Assembly (NCBI GenBank): GCA_944472155.2
Contig: OX235272.1
Span: 98,276,020 to 98,340,019, forward strand
Origin: Trichobilharzia szidati
Lineage: Eukaryota; Platyhelminthes; Trematoda; Strigeidida; Schistosomatidae
Length of the DNA: 64,000 nt
Direction: 5' to 3'
The translations under genes were made by a program, and so were the position numbers. Numbering within the stretch: position 1 is the stretch's first letter; each line of letters opens with the position of its first letter. Below are positions 9,600 to 21,935 of the stretch, one piece after another. The notes under the pieces are model-generated. The model was not told the DNA's origin and ran no database searches. It saw nothing but the letters and a program-made list of their open reading frames with translations.

Positions 9600-10931
9600 T
9601 TACAAGTACCATAGCCGGAGTGATTTGAAATGTACCCAGCAGGTTTTGCACGTTGGTCTTGCATTGTAATCTTGATGTTTTGTGAGGGTAAAATCCTCAT
9701 TACTGTTCAGTTGCCTGTGAAAGCCTAGACTGAATGTCTCTGCCATTTCAAGACTAGTAAGAGATTTCCCATCAGAACCCACTATATTGCAAGCTCCCTG
9801 GTTGTTCGATTTTCTTTCAGACATAAACCTGTATAGGCTTTTGGGGTTCACGAGAAGCTTATTGGCGAGGTTTCTCTGAAATGTCCTTCTATCACTCCGG
9901 ACTCGTATGTTACATCGATTCCTGAGTTCAAGGTACACTTCATGTTCGGGTTGACTCTGCGATACTCGCCACGCAAACCAGGCTTTTCGCTTCGCCTGCA
10001 GAAGGCGTTGTGTCTCCCCTTTTAGCCATGAACGTTGCCTCCCAGCTTTTGGTGTGACTAAAGGAACAGTGTCTGAGACCGCCTGGTGAATGATCTCCTT
10101 TACCACTCTCCAGTGTTCTTCTACTGTAAGCTCTGTCCAATTTTTTGGCCAATTTGCTTCAGACAAAAGTCTTCGCATTTTGGTGTAATTGGCTTTGTTA
10201 TAACACAGATAGGGCTGTGTTTTGTTCCACTGTAAACGCTCGCGGAGGACTATGTCGAATGATATGACCGCGTGGTCACTACTACCTATGGGAGTCGTGA
10301 TCTGAACGTTTTCCACTAGTAGCTGGTCACTAGTGAGCACATAATGCAGTCTAGAAGACTTCCCATCTAGGCCCCACCTAGTATCCATTCTGACATTTTC
10401 AGTGAATCCGGCCTCCCTGATGGTATGCAGCAGATTTCGATCAAATCTGTCCTGGGCACATCCCGTCATCAAGTTAAGAGATGGGGCATTGAAGTCGCCA
10501 GCTATGACAATTTCATTATAACCCACGTCTTGTGTCGCTGAAATTGCATTCAGCAGTACCTGGTTATGATCTGCTCCACATGAAGGTGATCTATAAATGC
10601 TGCCCACTAGATATTTAGTGTACCCAACGGTGAAATGGCACCATATGGAGTCAGGGAGCCCAATGAGGGGAGGGTCCATTGCATGGACACATCCGAGCTG
10701 TTTGTCGACGTATATGGCGACTCCACCTCCTTCTTTCAGATCCCTATCTCGCCTGACAAGGACCATATCATTTATACTGACTTCGCTGTCTGCCAGTGTG
10801 GGGGTTAGCCAGGTTTCCGTCAGTATTATGATTTTGGAGTTCAGTTGTGAATGTAGGTGTCTAAGTTCAGCTATTTTGCCTCTTAGCCCTCTCACATTAC
10901 TGTACAGGCAACTGGTAGTCAGTCTCACCAC
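9600..10931 (-). pseudogene. CR1-like LINE ORF2, endonuclease part
   Basis: 443 codons from MVRLTTSCLYSNVRGLRGKI. It is an apurinic-type endonuclease domain with the expected blocks in order: SNVRGLRGK, ILTETWL, GGGVAIYV, GDFNAPS and SSDHAVISFD, ending in the helical linker that precedes the reverse transcriptase. The catalytic Glu, Asp/Asn and His positions look intact. The frame is lost near 9600, and the reverse transcriptase continues in other frames. Confidence 0.85.
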
Positions 10932-11212
10932 GTCCCCGTATTGGGGGGTGGTTGACGTGATATGGGCTGTCGGTTGAGGAGTTATCCTACGAACTAGTTG
11001 GCCGATCCCCCGGGAACCGGCGTGTTGGCGTTTTTTTCTTCTAGTTCAATCGGAGCACTTGGATGACACTGGCTATCATCGTCCGTGCTGCACCGCTGTA
11101 TTGTGACTAAGGGTTGGGGATGTTCTTTGACAACGCTTTGTTCTCTCCTTTGGATACGAGGCCGGCTCTCGCAGCAGCGAATGTGTCTGCTGACCTTGTC
11201 CTTGGTCTCGTA

Positions 11213-12514
11213 TCATCCCTGAAGAGCAGTAGTCAAGTGGCCTTGGGAGCTGAACTTGACAGCTAACAGACGTGGCGTGTTAATTGACATAATGTGAGTG
11301 GGTCGAGGCAGTCTATAAATAGAGACAGCCCCTGAACTTCCCAGACCCATTTGGGATGCCAACCATCTCCATTGCTGTACATCGTGACAGTGCTTCTCAC
11401 AAGCGTTCCCAGTTACCAATTTGGGAAAGCCGTGAACAACCATGGAGGCAGAAGGAATAAGCTCTGGTGACTCCCTCGCCATCTTTCTTTCCTTCCATGG
11501 CCTGTCTGGCCTAACACGTATATTGCAGGCCCTCCCTATAGGAAGGACTTGAGAAGTCAGCAAAACTTTTTCGACATCCTCGGTATAGCCCAGTGTTACC
11601 CCCAGTGGGGATAGTTTGCCTTGAGGAGCAGCAGTGCCCCTATACAATCTGCATAGTTTTACTGGTTGGATGTCCAGACTCAGTGTGCTACACAAGTTGG
11701 ACCACTGTTTGTGATCAAACAGGGCCCTATTTTGCAGCAGACTACTACTACGGTCTGGTAAATTAAAGAGGATTACGCAGTTTGATCTACTAACCGCGGG
11801 CTTAGGTTCGGTCCTCGCACCCTTAGGACCGTTTTGTCTCGTCTGGTGCGACTGGATATTATTGTGTCTTAGGGCCGTGGCCACTATCACTGGCAGACCA
11901 CAAGGGTCTTTTTCCAGTGACAAATACCCTTGGTGCTTCAGCCTCTGTGTCTGGAGCGGTTGTGGCAAGAATTGCAAGTTTAATGGTGGGGATTTTGGTA
12001 TCCCCGATTTACGTGCAATTGTGCTGTTTTCCGAGTTGGTGGGAGTAGAACGTTTCACATTTTTCCCTGATACCTCTACGCCATCTTTAACTTTCAAGAA
12101 ACTACACAAGGCTGCATCAGGACGGCAACTTGGGCATATGTACCAGAACCATGGGCATGGGTTCTTACGCATAAAATCGTAATATACTTTTGGTACTTCA
12201 GTGTCGCATCTACAATGTACCCATTGCTTGCAAAAGTTGAATTCGAAAGCAGAGTCTACTTGTTCGACAACAGAATTGCAGACCTTGCAATCGTCTGCCT
12301 TCTTGGGGAACGTTTTCGTCGTCTTGCGACGTCGTGAACGTTTCTTTTTGACCTTCCTGTTTGTTTCAAGGCCTACTGTGGAGATGGGCGTTATACTATT
12401 CTCACTTTGTACAGATTTACCACTCGGCTCTATTAACCTAGTCGTGTTAACAGGGATGGAGCCACATCCGCTTAGTTGACTTGTCACAGTTTCACTGTAG
12501 GACTGCGGCGACAT
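11213..12514 (-). pseudogene. CR1-like LINE ORF1 with PHD-like zinc finger
   Basis: 433 codons, open throughout. Residues about 75-135 form a Cys/His finger (CKVCN...FNFCKQWVHCRCD...CPWFWYICPSC) of the PHD type seen in ORF1 of several CR1-clade elements, preceded by a basic run (KKKRSRRRKTTK) that may act in nucleic acid binding or nuclear entry. The C-terminal half contains VILFNLPDRSS and LCRLYRG, like the RNP-type domains of ORF1 proteins. It binds element RNA by analogy; this is inference. It sits 280 bases before ORF2. Because it is a single open frame it could still be translated even though ORF2 is broken. Confidence 0.78.
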
Positions 12515-12540
12515 CGGCAGGGAATATTTACCCTGGTCTT

Positions 12541-12794
12541 AAAGACAGGTATGCGAGAGTCCATCACCTTCACCTGTTTGCCTAATTTGGCTGAAGCCCT
12601 AGTGACTAAGGTGTATGGTCTCACATTACTTATCTTAGGGTGAGAATCTATCGTCACACTACTCCTAAACTAATACCGATGATTAAATAATAAGAGACAG
12701 TGGAGTTTTGTCCAATAGACTGACAGCAAAAGACAGTAGATAGCACAGAACAGACAGATAAAGTATATAAGTAAAAGCTTTTGACTTTCTAAGT
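12541..12794. other. Gap between two LINEs
   Basis: Probably the 5' leader of the CR1-like LINE on the minus strand followed by short A-rich sequence before LINE-A starts. No frame or signal recognised. Confidence 0.4.
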
Positions 12795-14914
12795 CCAAAC
12801 CAACATGGATTCCTAAAATCCAGATCATGCATGACATGTTACGTTGACTTCTTTAACTATATAACTAGCAGCCGCGACAAACAACAACTAGTACTTGTCA
12901 TCTACTTCGACATATCCAAAGCCTTTGACCGCGTTGACCATTTGCTTCTAATAAATAAGCTAAACTCCTTAGGAATAAGTAACCCTTTATTAAGATGGAT
13001 TGAATCATTCCTTAACAATAGGTCCCAAGTAGTTAGACTGGGTTCTGTAAACTCTAAACCTAGTCCAGTCACTTCTGGAGTAGTTCAAGGTAGCGTCTTA
13101 GGCCCCCTCCTATTCACTCTATATGTCAACGACATATGCAGCTGTTTCTCACTAGGCAAACCATTCATCTTTGCAGATGATCTTAAAGTAGCTTACACAT
13201 TCCACTGTGATGACTTAGGGTACTTTCAGAAAGCTGTTCAGGAAGAACTAGATCGAGTAACTGCATGGTCCTCCACATGGAACCTAAAATTCAACCTTAA
13301 AAAATGTGGTTGGATATGCTTCGGTGCACCCTCAATAAATATTAAACTGGTACTTGAATCCATCGACTTGCCTAAACTCCAAAGTGTTGTTGACCTAGGA
13401 CTCAGGTACTCTAGTGACTTGACATTTTCCGAGCAAGTGGCGACACAGACGCGTAAATCGAGGATGCTTCTAGGATGCATACTCAGGAATTTCCACAACT
13501 ACGAAGCGAAGCTATTATTATATAAAACTTGTGTCAGACCACTACTTGAATATTGTCCATTTATTCTCAGCAGCACTCGCGTAAGTGACAAACTTAAAAT
13601 AGAAAGTGTCCAACGATACTTCACGTCTAAACTACTAGGATTTGACTGCGAAAAGGACTACACATCAAGGTGTATAACTCTAGGTATCGACCCACTCTGG
13701 ATGAGACGACTGAGCATTAACCTAACATTCTTCTTTAAAATATTGCATAAAATATCATTCTCAGACAGCAAAGAGATACAGTTCTCACCGGAAGGCTCTT
13801 ACAACCTTCGTAACCAAACGTGCAAAGTATCTAGGAAAAACTGTAAAACAGCACTCCGTGCAAACTTCTTCATAGTCATGTACTCTAAGATCTGGAACAG
13901 TTTAACCCTAGAAATAAGGACCTGTCACTCTATCATAACCTTCAAACGCTTGCTATATAAACTGCTTCATCCCAATGACTATGCCAATCACACCGCACCA
14001 CTTATTTCCAAAACGCATGAGCTATTAGAACACTATAACGCCTAGACTCATTACTAAATATTACGACACTAAATAAACTCTAAGACTTCGCAAAATTACA
14101 TAAAAAACAACAAGATTATGGGTAGTGTTTACTATACAATGATATACACTTATAAACATTTATATGTACATGAAATAATAAAGTTCTTTTCATATTTACA
14201 TACTTTATCTCCCTGCTGAGCGTAAACTTCTATATACCTCCTGGTTGAGGTCGAACAACCCAACATCCAAACTGAAATGAACATTTATGTAAATTCAAAC
14301 TTAAATTCCATGAACGATCCGATGCAACCACTTGAAAACGCTGGCTAACATTCTGTACAAGGAGTATTCTTGATCTGAAATAAAGAAGCAACTGGTTTTT
14401 AAACAGTTATCAATGTATTACTCAACTTACATGTACAGTCTGCCATGCTGACGCAAATGGCGCAAATGGATAGTTCTAGAATTGACCCCTTTTGATGCAG
14501 TAAAACAATCTAACATTACCTTATCTAATTTTCGTATCAAATTTCTTTCCTATTATAAAACTACGATAAGACTGCTGACAGAAATGGAATAAATACATTA
14601 TTGACTCAAAATAATACATCAATAAACTTTATCTCACGGATGCTGTTCACAACAAAGTTTTATAGGAGAATTGACTTCAAGCTTTATTTTTCCCAGATAT
14701 TTGTATCACATTCATCTGAAGTCTGGGTTTTTTGTTAATGCGAAGACAATATTTCTATATCTCTTTATGTGTTACACAGACAGACTATTTTGCAGACTGT
14801 TCTGACTGACTCTAATGTTAGATTGAACAAACAAACTGTAATTTATATAATAACTTATCCATGCCTGTACAATTGGTATGTTCCTGCATAAACAGGAATA
14901 AATATATATATATT
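12795..14914 (+). mobile_element. LINE-A copy 1 (CR1/Jockey-like), 5' truncated
   Basis: Begins inside the reverse transcriptase (NQHGFLKSRS) and runs to a long 3' untranslated region ending in AATAAATATATATATA. The same 3' region, about 870 bases past the stop, is present in the inverted copy at 16862-17948, so it belongs to the element. 5' truncation is normal for LINEs. Confidence 0.82.
12831..14045 (+). pseudogene. LINE-A reverse transcriptase fragment
   Basis: 404 open codons covering most of the reverse transcriptase and thumb. Motifs: YFDISKAFDRVDH, SGVVQGSVLGPLLFTLYVND, FIFADDLKVAYTF (active-site FADD intact), FNLKKCGW and the C-terminal TCHSIITFKRLLYKLLHPND. The N-terminal fingers and the endonuclease are missing, so the protein cannot work alone. 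The absence of stops suggests a young copy. Confidence 0.88.
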
Positions 14915-16040
14915 TACCTGTAACTTTCGAGTTATTCGGCTTCACAACAATCCCGTAATAGACCAACAAGTCCTGTATATTTGAAAGAGTGAGGGGGATG
15001 TTGTTACAGAAGTGGCACCTGAAGCTTAGGCAGTAGTTCGAGACAGTGGGAAGTACCACACACAGGCTCGGTGAAGAAGAAATGGTTGAATAGAATTCGC
15101 CGGATAGGGAGATCAGGTTTCCCAAACACATTATTCACAAAAGTGGGTATTTCCATTTAGAGAGGAAAATGCACGTCGTATTCGAAGCGCGCGCGAACGG
15201 GCGCCAATACATCACATTTTTCAGATAATCTCCGTCTTTTAATAATGCTATCAAAATATATTCAGGAGTATTATTTAGCATCATTGCAATCATGATGAAA
15301 AATTAAGCTTCAAGTGGAAACTTTTAATTTTTGGATCTTCCCTTCGGGGCACAAATGTCGAATATCTCTTGTCGACTACATATGTATTCTATGGGGACTG
15401 ATATAACTGTGAGCCTAATGGACACTGTTGCTGCCTTAAATTCGTTTACTCAATGAGGGTTTCCATTCAGTTGTTACAGTCTTGAAAAATCCTATAATCT
15501 GTTTCGGTGCGCTTCAACCCAACTCATAGTAGATATTGATTCTTTCTGGTGTTTTTACAAGGTTACTGTTATGTCAGTTATTGTTCATTCGAATACTGAA
15601 ATTGTACTTCGTACACCACTTTCCATTTTGTGTCAATTAGACATATTTTTGTTAATTTGGCTGTTATACATTTTTTGTTTAATAACTTCGAGCCATTTTT
15701 ATGCATAGCCATTGTGCCCTAGGTAATAGGATGCTGGATCACCCAGTAAATTAAGGTTTGCACTGTAATTATTGTATGCATTTTGTTAAACAGAAAAGTA
15801 AAGCTTCCAGTTTATTTAATGGTCTGGAATCATTTAGTTTTGTTTTAAATTTTGGTTGAAGCTCATGAGATTGCTTTTTCTTTAGAAATTTTTCGTACAT
15901 TGGCTGTAACAGTTAATTTTTCTGAGCACTTGGTCGCATTTCTCCCAACGGAGGGATATGATGGTTTTGGAGTGAATCTGTTTTAAATGGTCCACCCCAT
16001 GAGTAGTAGCATCACATCTGGACTGCCTTTCCGTCAGCGT
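14915..16040. other. Gap between LINE-A and the LINE-B leader
   Basis: About 1.1 kb with no convincing gene. A 119-codon minus-strand frame at 14772-15131 mostly covers the LINE-A tail. A short GC-rich patch (GCGCGCGCGAACGGGCGCC) lies near 15185. Confidence 0.45.
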
Positions 16041-16588
16041 TATTCAGAATATTGTTGGCACACACAACGAACAACGGAACAAATTCCATTCTGAGTACTG
16101 TTTATCATCGCAAAGTTGGTCCCTTGTATCTGTTAATACCAAAATAATGCTGTACTTACCCTCTACTATGGAGTTTTTTTAAATTTTTGAACCCTTATTA
16201 ATTGACAAAATGATAATGATCACAAGGCCTGTATCCTGTATGTCTTACTCTAGCAACTGTTTATCACCTCTCTTCTTACCTTCCATTAACGCAACATTTC
16301 GTAATTCCCGCATGAATTTAACTGACAATAAGTATATTGTAGACTATAAATTAGACTTGAACCAATATATTGTAATCGATTCCAACAAAGGTTCTAGAGG
16401 TTATTTTTTCATTTTTCCAATTTTTGATGTCAAAAAACGGTGTTCCATTTCAAATTGCACTTGTCAAATATGATCATGCCTGTACAAACGGTATGTTAAT
16501 CATGTAAATGCCTAATTTATATGAAATATAAATTATTATCTACATATTTGCATCTAATACATGTTTTCATTTTTAATTTTGACAGAAT
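16041..16588 (+). repeat. LINE-B 5' leader (shared with 22440-23180)
   Basis: Sequence upstream of the LINE-B endonuclease. It is matched on the minus strand at 23180-22440 (shared blocks GTTTATCATCGCAAAGTTGG and TATGATCATGCCTGTACAAA). I take it as the element's 5' untranslated or promoter region; it could instead be a separate repeat that LINE-B carries. Confidence 0.55.
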
Positions 16589-16858
16589 ATGATCACAAAC
16601 CGTATCAAATACAGTAATGAATTCATTAAATGTTTTAAACCATATGACTTTCATGCACCTAATAAAACTAAAAGAAAACATCATGGTGGTTGGCATCGTG
16701 CTCTCAAACGGACATCTTTATATCACACAACTATTCCTGTTATTGTCAGTTCAAACTGCCGTTCACTTCCCAACAAAATTATGCATCTCCAGTGTCTCTT
16801 ATCATCTGATACTTATCAAAATACGGTGATAGTTGCATTACAAGAAACATGGCCATAT
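16589..16858 (+). pseudogene. LINE-B endonuclease, N-terminal piece
   Basis: 90 codons from MITNRIKYSNEF to VALQETW. SSNCRSLPNKIMHLQCLL and VALQETW are the first two blocks of an apurinic-type LINE endonuclease. The frame is cut at about 16860 by the minus-strand LINE-A copy and resumes after 17948. Confidence 0.7.
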
Positions 16859-16861
16859 GAT

Positions 16862-17948
16862 CTTTATATATATATTTATTCCTGTTTATGCAGGAACATA
16901 CCAATTGTACAGGCATGGATAAGTTTTTATATAAATTACACATGTTTCGATGTATGTTGAATTTACAGTTTGTTTGTACTTTCTGACATTACAGTCAGTC
17001 AGAACAGTCTGCAAAATAGTATGTCTGTGTAACACATAAAGAGATATAGAAATATTGTCTTCGCATTAACGAAAACCCAGACATCAGATGAATGTAATAC
17101 AAATATCTGGGAAAAATAAAGCTTGAAGTCAATTCTCCTATATAAATTTGTTGTGAACAGCATCCTTTAGTTAAAGTTAATCGATGTATTATTTTGAGGT
17201 CAGTGATGTATTTATTCCATTTTTTCAGCAGTCTAATCGTATTTTTATCAAAGGAAAGAAATTTGATCGTTGATACGAAAACTAGATAAGGTCATGTTGG
17301 ATTGTTTTACTGCATGGAATGGGGCCGAGGTCGATTCTAGAACTATCCATTGGCGCCATTTGTGGCAGCATGACAGACTGTACACGTAAGTTGAGTAATA
17401 CATTGAAAACTGATTGAAAAACAGTTACTTCTTCATTTCAGATCAAGAATACTCCTTGTACAGAATGTTGGCCAGTGTTTTCATATGGTAGCATCGGATC
17501 GTTCGTGGAATTTGAGTGTGAATTTACTTAAATGGTCATTTCAGTTTGGATGTTGGGTTGTTCGACCTCGACCAGGAGGTATATAGGAGTGCAGGCTCAG
17601 TAGTAATATCCCAGAAAGAGAAAGTATGTGTACATGAAAAGAACATTAATATTTTATGTATATATAAATGTTTATAATTGTATGTCATTGTATAGTAAAT
17701 ATTACCTATAATCTAGCTGATTTTTATGTGTTATTGCGAAGTCTTCGAGTTTATTTAGTGTCATAATATTTAGTAATGAGTCTAGGCGTTATAGTGTTCT
17801 AATAGCTCATGCGTTTTGGAAATAAGTGGTGCGGTGTGAATGGCATAGTCATTGGGATGAAGCAGTTTATATAGCAAGCGTTTGAAGGTTATGATAGAGT
17901 GACAGGTCCTTATTTCTTGGGGTAAACTGTTCCAGATCCTAGAGTACA
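16862..17948 (-). mobile_element. LINE-A copy 2, inserted in LINE-B
   Basis: Inverted relative to copy 1; matches its last ~1.04 kb. It holds the last ~55 codons of the reverse transcriptase (17945-17782, MYSRIWNSLPQEIRTCHSII), then the 3' untranslated region ending in the TA-rich tail at 16862. Because LINE-B sequence continues on both sides, this insertion is younger than LINE-B. Confidence 0.85.
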
Positions 17949-18370
17949 TGACTTGTATTACAGTCAAATGTCGTCCGAAACACTTTTCCAAGTTTAAATA
18001 CGTCCTCATCTCAAACATTTATGTTACTTCTGGCTGTTCCGTCTCGGATCTATCTGATTTTGCTGATGAATTCGCAGCATTCGCTGTTTCACATCTCGAA
18101 AACTCTTTATCAGTTATCACAACAGATTTCAATACTTGCGATTGTTCTTTTCTTGAATCATCATTGCTAAATTTCCAACTCGACTTGATAAAACACGGGA
18201 TCTAGTATTTATTAATGTTGCGGAAATATATGAAGTACGCAGACATGCTCCTATAATGAACTCTGATCATTGTATTACTCGGATATTACCTAAGTAATAG
18301 CAGATCTCACTCTAATATCCTCTCAAATCTCTCCAGAAATACACAGCAAAGATGTTACTCACAAGAAAAA
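17949..18370 (+). pseudogene. LINE-B endonuclease, remainder
   Basis: Resumes with VSDLSDFADEFAAFAVSHLE and VITTDFNTCD (the GDFN block, here TDFN, at about 18115). Frameshifts and stops follow before the reverse transcriptase linker starts. Confidence 0.62.
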
Positions 18371-19865
18371 ATGCTCAAACTAAGACGTATGTTAAATGAC
18401 ACAAACTGGGAATTTTTCACTGAACACACATTGGATAATACTATTTCCAATCTGACTGACTATCTTAAATTCTGCCTTGATGTATGCTGTCCAAAACAGA
18501 TACTTTTCAAAAGAATGGAGCATTTCTCTTCCTCTCACCTCAAAAAGCTTCGAAGAGAAAAAGGGAGACTGTACAAGGATAAATCTGGTCTTAAGAAGAT
18601 AAACACTCAAATTAAATCCGAAATCAAGAGGCTAAAAAATACTTATAATCAAAGAATTTTGTCATGTAAAACTCCTGGGAACATGTGGAAGCTTTTCAAT
18701 GAAATTACAGGTTGTAGTATGCATAGTACTTGTGCCCCCTCTATTGATGTAAATACTCTTAACAGATCTTTCATCCGCCCTCCTAATGTACCTTTCAGCT
18801 TCAATGTAACAAATAACATGACCAGTGACTTTCATAGTTTTAATACTTCTGATGTTCTTAAATGTTTAAAATCTCTTAAACCTTCCCAGAGTCTAGGCCC
18901 TGATGATATACCTGCCACTGTCCTAAGGAAATGTGCTGATATTTTAGGTAACCCACTTACAAACATTTTCAATACTTCTTTTTCTAATAATGTTGTACCT
19001 TCTCTGTGGAAAGATAATAAAATCATCCCTGTACCCAAGTCAGGCTCTGGTAATAATGTTAAGTTTAGACCTACAGCTATTACCTCTCCTTTTTTGGAAC
19101 TAATGGAGAACTAAAACTTGTTCCCTCCCTAAGCTTCTCAAACGATCCAAAGCAGCTTGCTCACAAACAGGGTAGAAGTACTTTAGACGCTGCTGCTGTG
19201 TTTCATCACAACATTGTATCCTCCTAAGACAAAGGGGCCAAGTATGTCCGTTGTATCTTCCTTGATTATACATCTGCTTTCGACTCTGCACCTAGAGGCC
19301 TTTTTTAAACAAGCTTAGCCTTACACAAACTGAGTCCTGGGCTATCAACTGGCTACACTCTTACTTCTCTAATAGGATGCAGCACACGGTATATAATGGT
19401 GTATCTTCCTCTCCTTTGCTTACTGAAGCTGGAGTTCCTCAGGGTGCCGTTCTCTCTCCGTTTCTCTTTTCCTTCTTCTTACATGATTTACCTCTTTCAG
19501 ACGAAATCAGCTCCGTCAAATATGCAGATGACCTAACTGTTTCGCTTCCCATTAAGTCTCAGTCAGACTGTTTCAAATTAAATAGCTTCCTGTCGGACAT
19601 CGGTCAGTGGCCTAAACCAAATGGTCTCATGCTGAATCCCTCAAAATGCCAGACTACTGACTTCTCCTTTAGGCATAAACGAGATCTACAAACACTAGTA
19701 AGTACTCATGAAGCCTGTTGCATTGAGGGGACTAAAATTGAAACTAAGTCTAATGCAAAATACCTCAGTCTGGTTCTGTCTTCTGACCTGACTTGGACAC
19801 CTCATATCCTAACGATTTCTAAGAAAGTGTTCTGTCTAACCTACTACATTAAGAAACTCAAGTAG
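18371..19865 (+). pseudogene. LINE-B linker and reverse transcriptase
   Basis: First piece 18371-19114: helical linker (WKLFNEITG), then the reverse transcriptase start (LKPSQSLGPDDIPATVLRKC, LWKDNKIIPVPKSGS). Frameshifts lie between 19100 and 19370, then 19377-19865 holds EAGVPQGAVLSPFLFSFFLH, KYADDLTVSLP (YADD intact) and the thumb start (LNPSKCQ). Jockey/CR1-like superfamily. Inactive because of at least two frame breaks and the LINE-A insertion. Confidence 0.83.
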
Positions 19866-21470
19866 TATACCATCATCTCTCACGCATGTTCTGGTTAATT
19901 ATGCGATAAATCACTTCTCACGGCTGTGAGGCCGACTTTATTGTTGTGAAGAAAATGTATGAATACCATGTGTTGTTTTCTTAGTTGTTGCTCTGATTAC
20001 AATATACAGTCGCAGGCCAGCCTTTGTCTTTTGATATTTGTAAAGCTCAGTGAATCGGAAGGCACAGCATGCAGATAGGCATATTAAGCAGGCGCAGAGA
20101 GAACAGTTCTCATTAAATGCAGTATCAATTGTAACATAATGGAACATCCACTGTTGACTGATCATGTGGGCGAATGCCAAGTGTTTAAGGTGAGGCTGCC
20201 GTGAGACTGTCCTACCAATTTTTCGAGAACATTTCGTCTCCTAATCAATCCTTGCAGTCTGCACAACATTCCGAATAAATGATGGCACACTAGTTATTCT
20301 TCCAAAGGGAAGAATATTCCGTTACAGCAAACTGAGTGTGGCAGAACTTCATCGAAGAAGACAAAGATAGTAGATATACTAGTAATCAACTGAGAGCAGT
20401 CAAACCTACGCACACGCACAAACCTGTGGCCCAAAGGAAACGTCCAGCAGAGATCGTTGTTGCTGAAAGCATGCTACCTTAGGGTTGGTTATATACTTCC
20501 ATCCGTCGATGAAGGCAGTGCGACAAAAACCTACCATGCGGCTGAAGCTTTATTAAAAGTTTGACAGTGCTCTAGCCGACAAGCGGAGAATGTCTATAAA
20601 ACTGTTCAACATAGTTTTCTTGATGGCAACTGAATTCCCCAAAAATATGAAACAAGACCGACTCAAAAGTAAGAAGCCAGGCAGCTAAATACTGTCCTAA
20701 ACGCGACAAGATACCATACACGGTCACAAAAGTAAGTGACTCTGTTGTGAGGCAAATCGGCAAACAACTTAATGGCGAAGTCAGGAGCCGTGGAAGTAGG
20801 GTAAATGAGCTTGTATTCCTGTGGTCGCATCGCGAACAGTCGGATGGATAAAACGTTATCATCCACTGTCGAAAAATATGAAATAATTACACCTTGAAGT
20901 GTATGGAAACAACTCAAGGAGGAGAGTCAATGTAGGGGTCACAGTGTGCATAAGCAGCAGGATTCGGTTGCGTTTGATCCCTAACGTAATACTGAGCAAA
21001 ATCTTTGCGTCGGTCAGGTGCTGTATAATTGTAAGCAATACCAAGTTTCTGGCTAAAGGAGCCTAAAGATCTCGCAAGTGGGGAGCTTACAAGAAGCTGC
21101 AAATGATCTTATAAATCCACACAATCTACACACGGGACACCACTGAATGGTTTTCAATTATTTCTTCAATTCGCCATCACCAAGCATCGATGAGAAGTAT
21201 GTCCCAGCAGAAGCTTTCAGCAGAGAACCCCTGAGTGTCACTACATCCGCTGTACTGTATCAATTACGACACACCCTGGGGACCTAATGGCAAGTCACCT
21301 CGGTAAATTTACCTTCTCACAAGCGACTAAGTGCTCGAAGAAAATGTGCAGTTGTGACCATCATTAGGTAACGGCAATCAGACGGCAAAATTATTTGACT
21401 TTATTGGAGAACAGATAACTGAGAATAGCCCCCAAATCTAGGTCTGCAATGGTTGAACAAACTTTTAGCT
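19866..21470. other. Unidentified, coding-like on the minus strand
   Basis: The first ~70 bases are probably the end of LINE-B. At 21102-20572 the minus strand shows several overlapping open stretches, such as LGIAYNYTAPDRRKDFAQYY and IKLFADLPHNRVTYFCDRVW, that read like decayed protein, and AATAAAG lies near 20550. I do not recognise the protein. It may be a processed pseudogene or an unfamiliar element. Confidence 0.35.
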
Positions 21471-21479
21471 CGTTAGAGA

Positions 21480-21935
21480 AACTTCAGTGTTACCGCCATG
21501 GCCACAAGACTGACAGTATTTCAAGGCGAACGAGGATTACGAGTGTATAAAAGAAGCCTCTGTGAAAGCCATCTACCATCCTGTCCCTGTGCCAAACTCG
21601 GCTCTTCAGAACAGTGCTCACTAGCAGCCTTGAATATTGAAAAGGCATTTTGAGACGAAAATTTCCAGTGTTGGTTTGCGAGGTTTCAATTGGCTTCAGA
21701 ATTTCACCATGAACTGGCCTTGGCCAGAGAACCAACGGCAAAGAACCTGGGAGTGCTGAGCATCTCTCTCGTCCTATTTTGGGACTCTTCGCAGCGTGCT
21801 TACTTAGGATCGAACCCAAGACCTCCTGGTTACAAAGTGATCCCGTACGCTGCCAAGCTACTGTAACCCGATCCAATGGTCCATGAATTCCAACTCCTGC
21901 CAATGTGGTGAAACCACTGGCGAACGCCAATGTTG
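21480..21935 (-). repeat. Smα-type SINE with hammerhead relic
   Basis: On the minus strand: tRNA-like head with B box GGGTTCGATCC (21807-21817), then GAAGAGTCCCAAAATAGGACG (about 21788-21768), the stem II region of a hammerhead, and a tail with CACTCCCAGGTTC. It shares head, core and 5' flank (GAATTCATGGACCATTGGAT) with the pair at 55.5-55.9 kb. The GAAA of the core reads GAGA here, so the ribozyme should be inactive. Confidence 0.72.

Larger units (their letters stand above)
7740..12540 (-). mobile_element. CR1-like LINE, near full length, inactivated
   Basis: Two-ORF non-LTR retrotransposon running right to left: ORF1 at 12514-11213, endonuclease and reverse transcriptase at 10931-8138, then an AT-rich 3' region to about 7740. 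The layout and protein motifs match schistosome CR1-type elements (SR1/pido/Perere group); I cannot name the family. Its 3' end stops a few hundred bases from the DNAI1 start. Frameshifts split ORF2 into at least four pieces, so it cannot move on its own. Confidence 0.85.

Noticed and set aside
13875..17948. Large inverted repeat first read as a foldback DNA transposon
   Set aside because: Both arms carry the reverse transcriptase end and 3' region of the same LINE, so two independent LINE-A insertions explain it.
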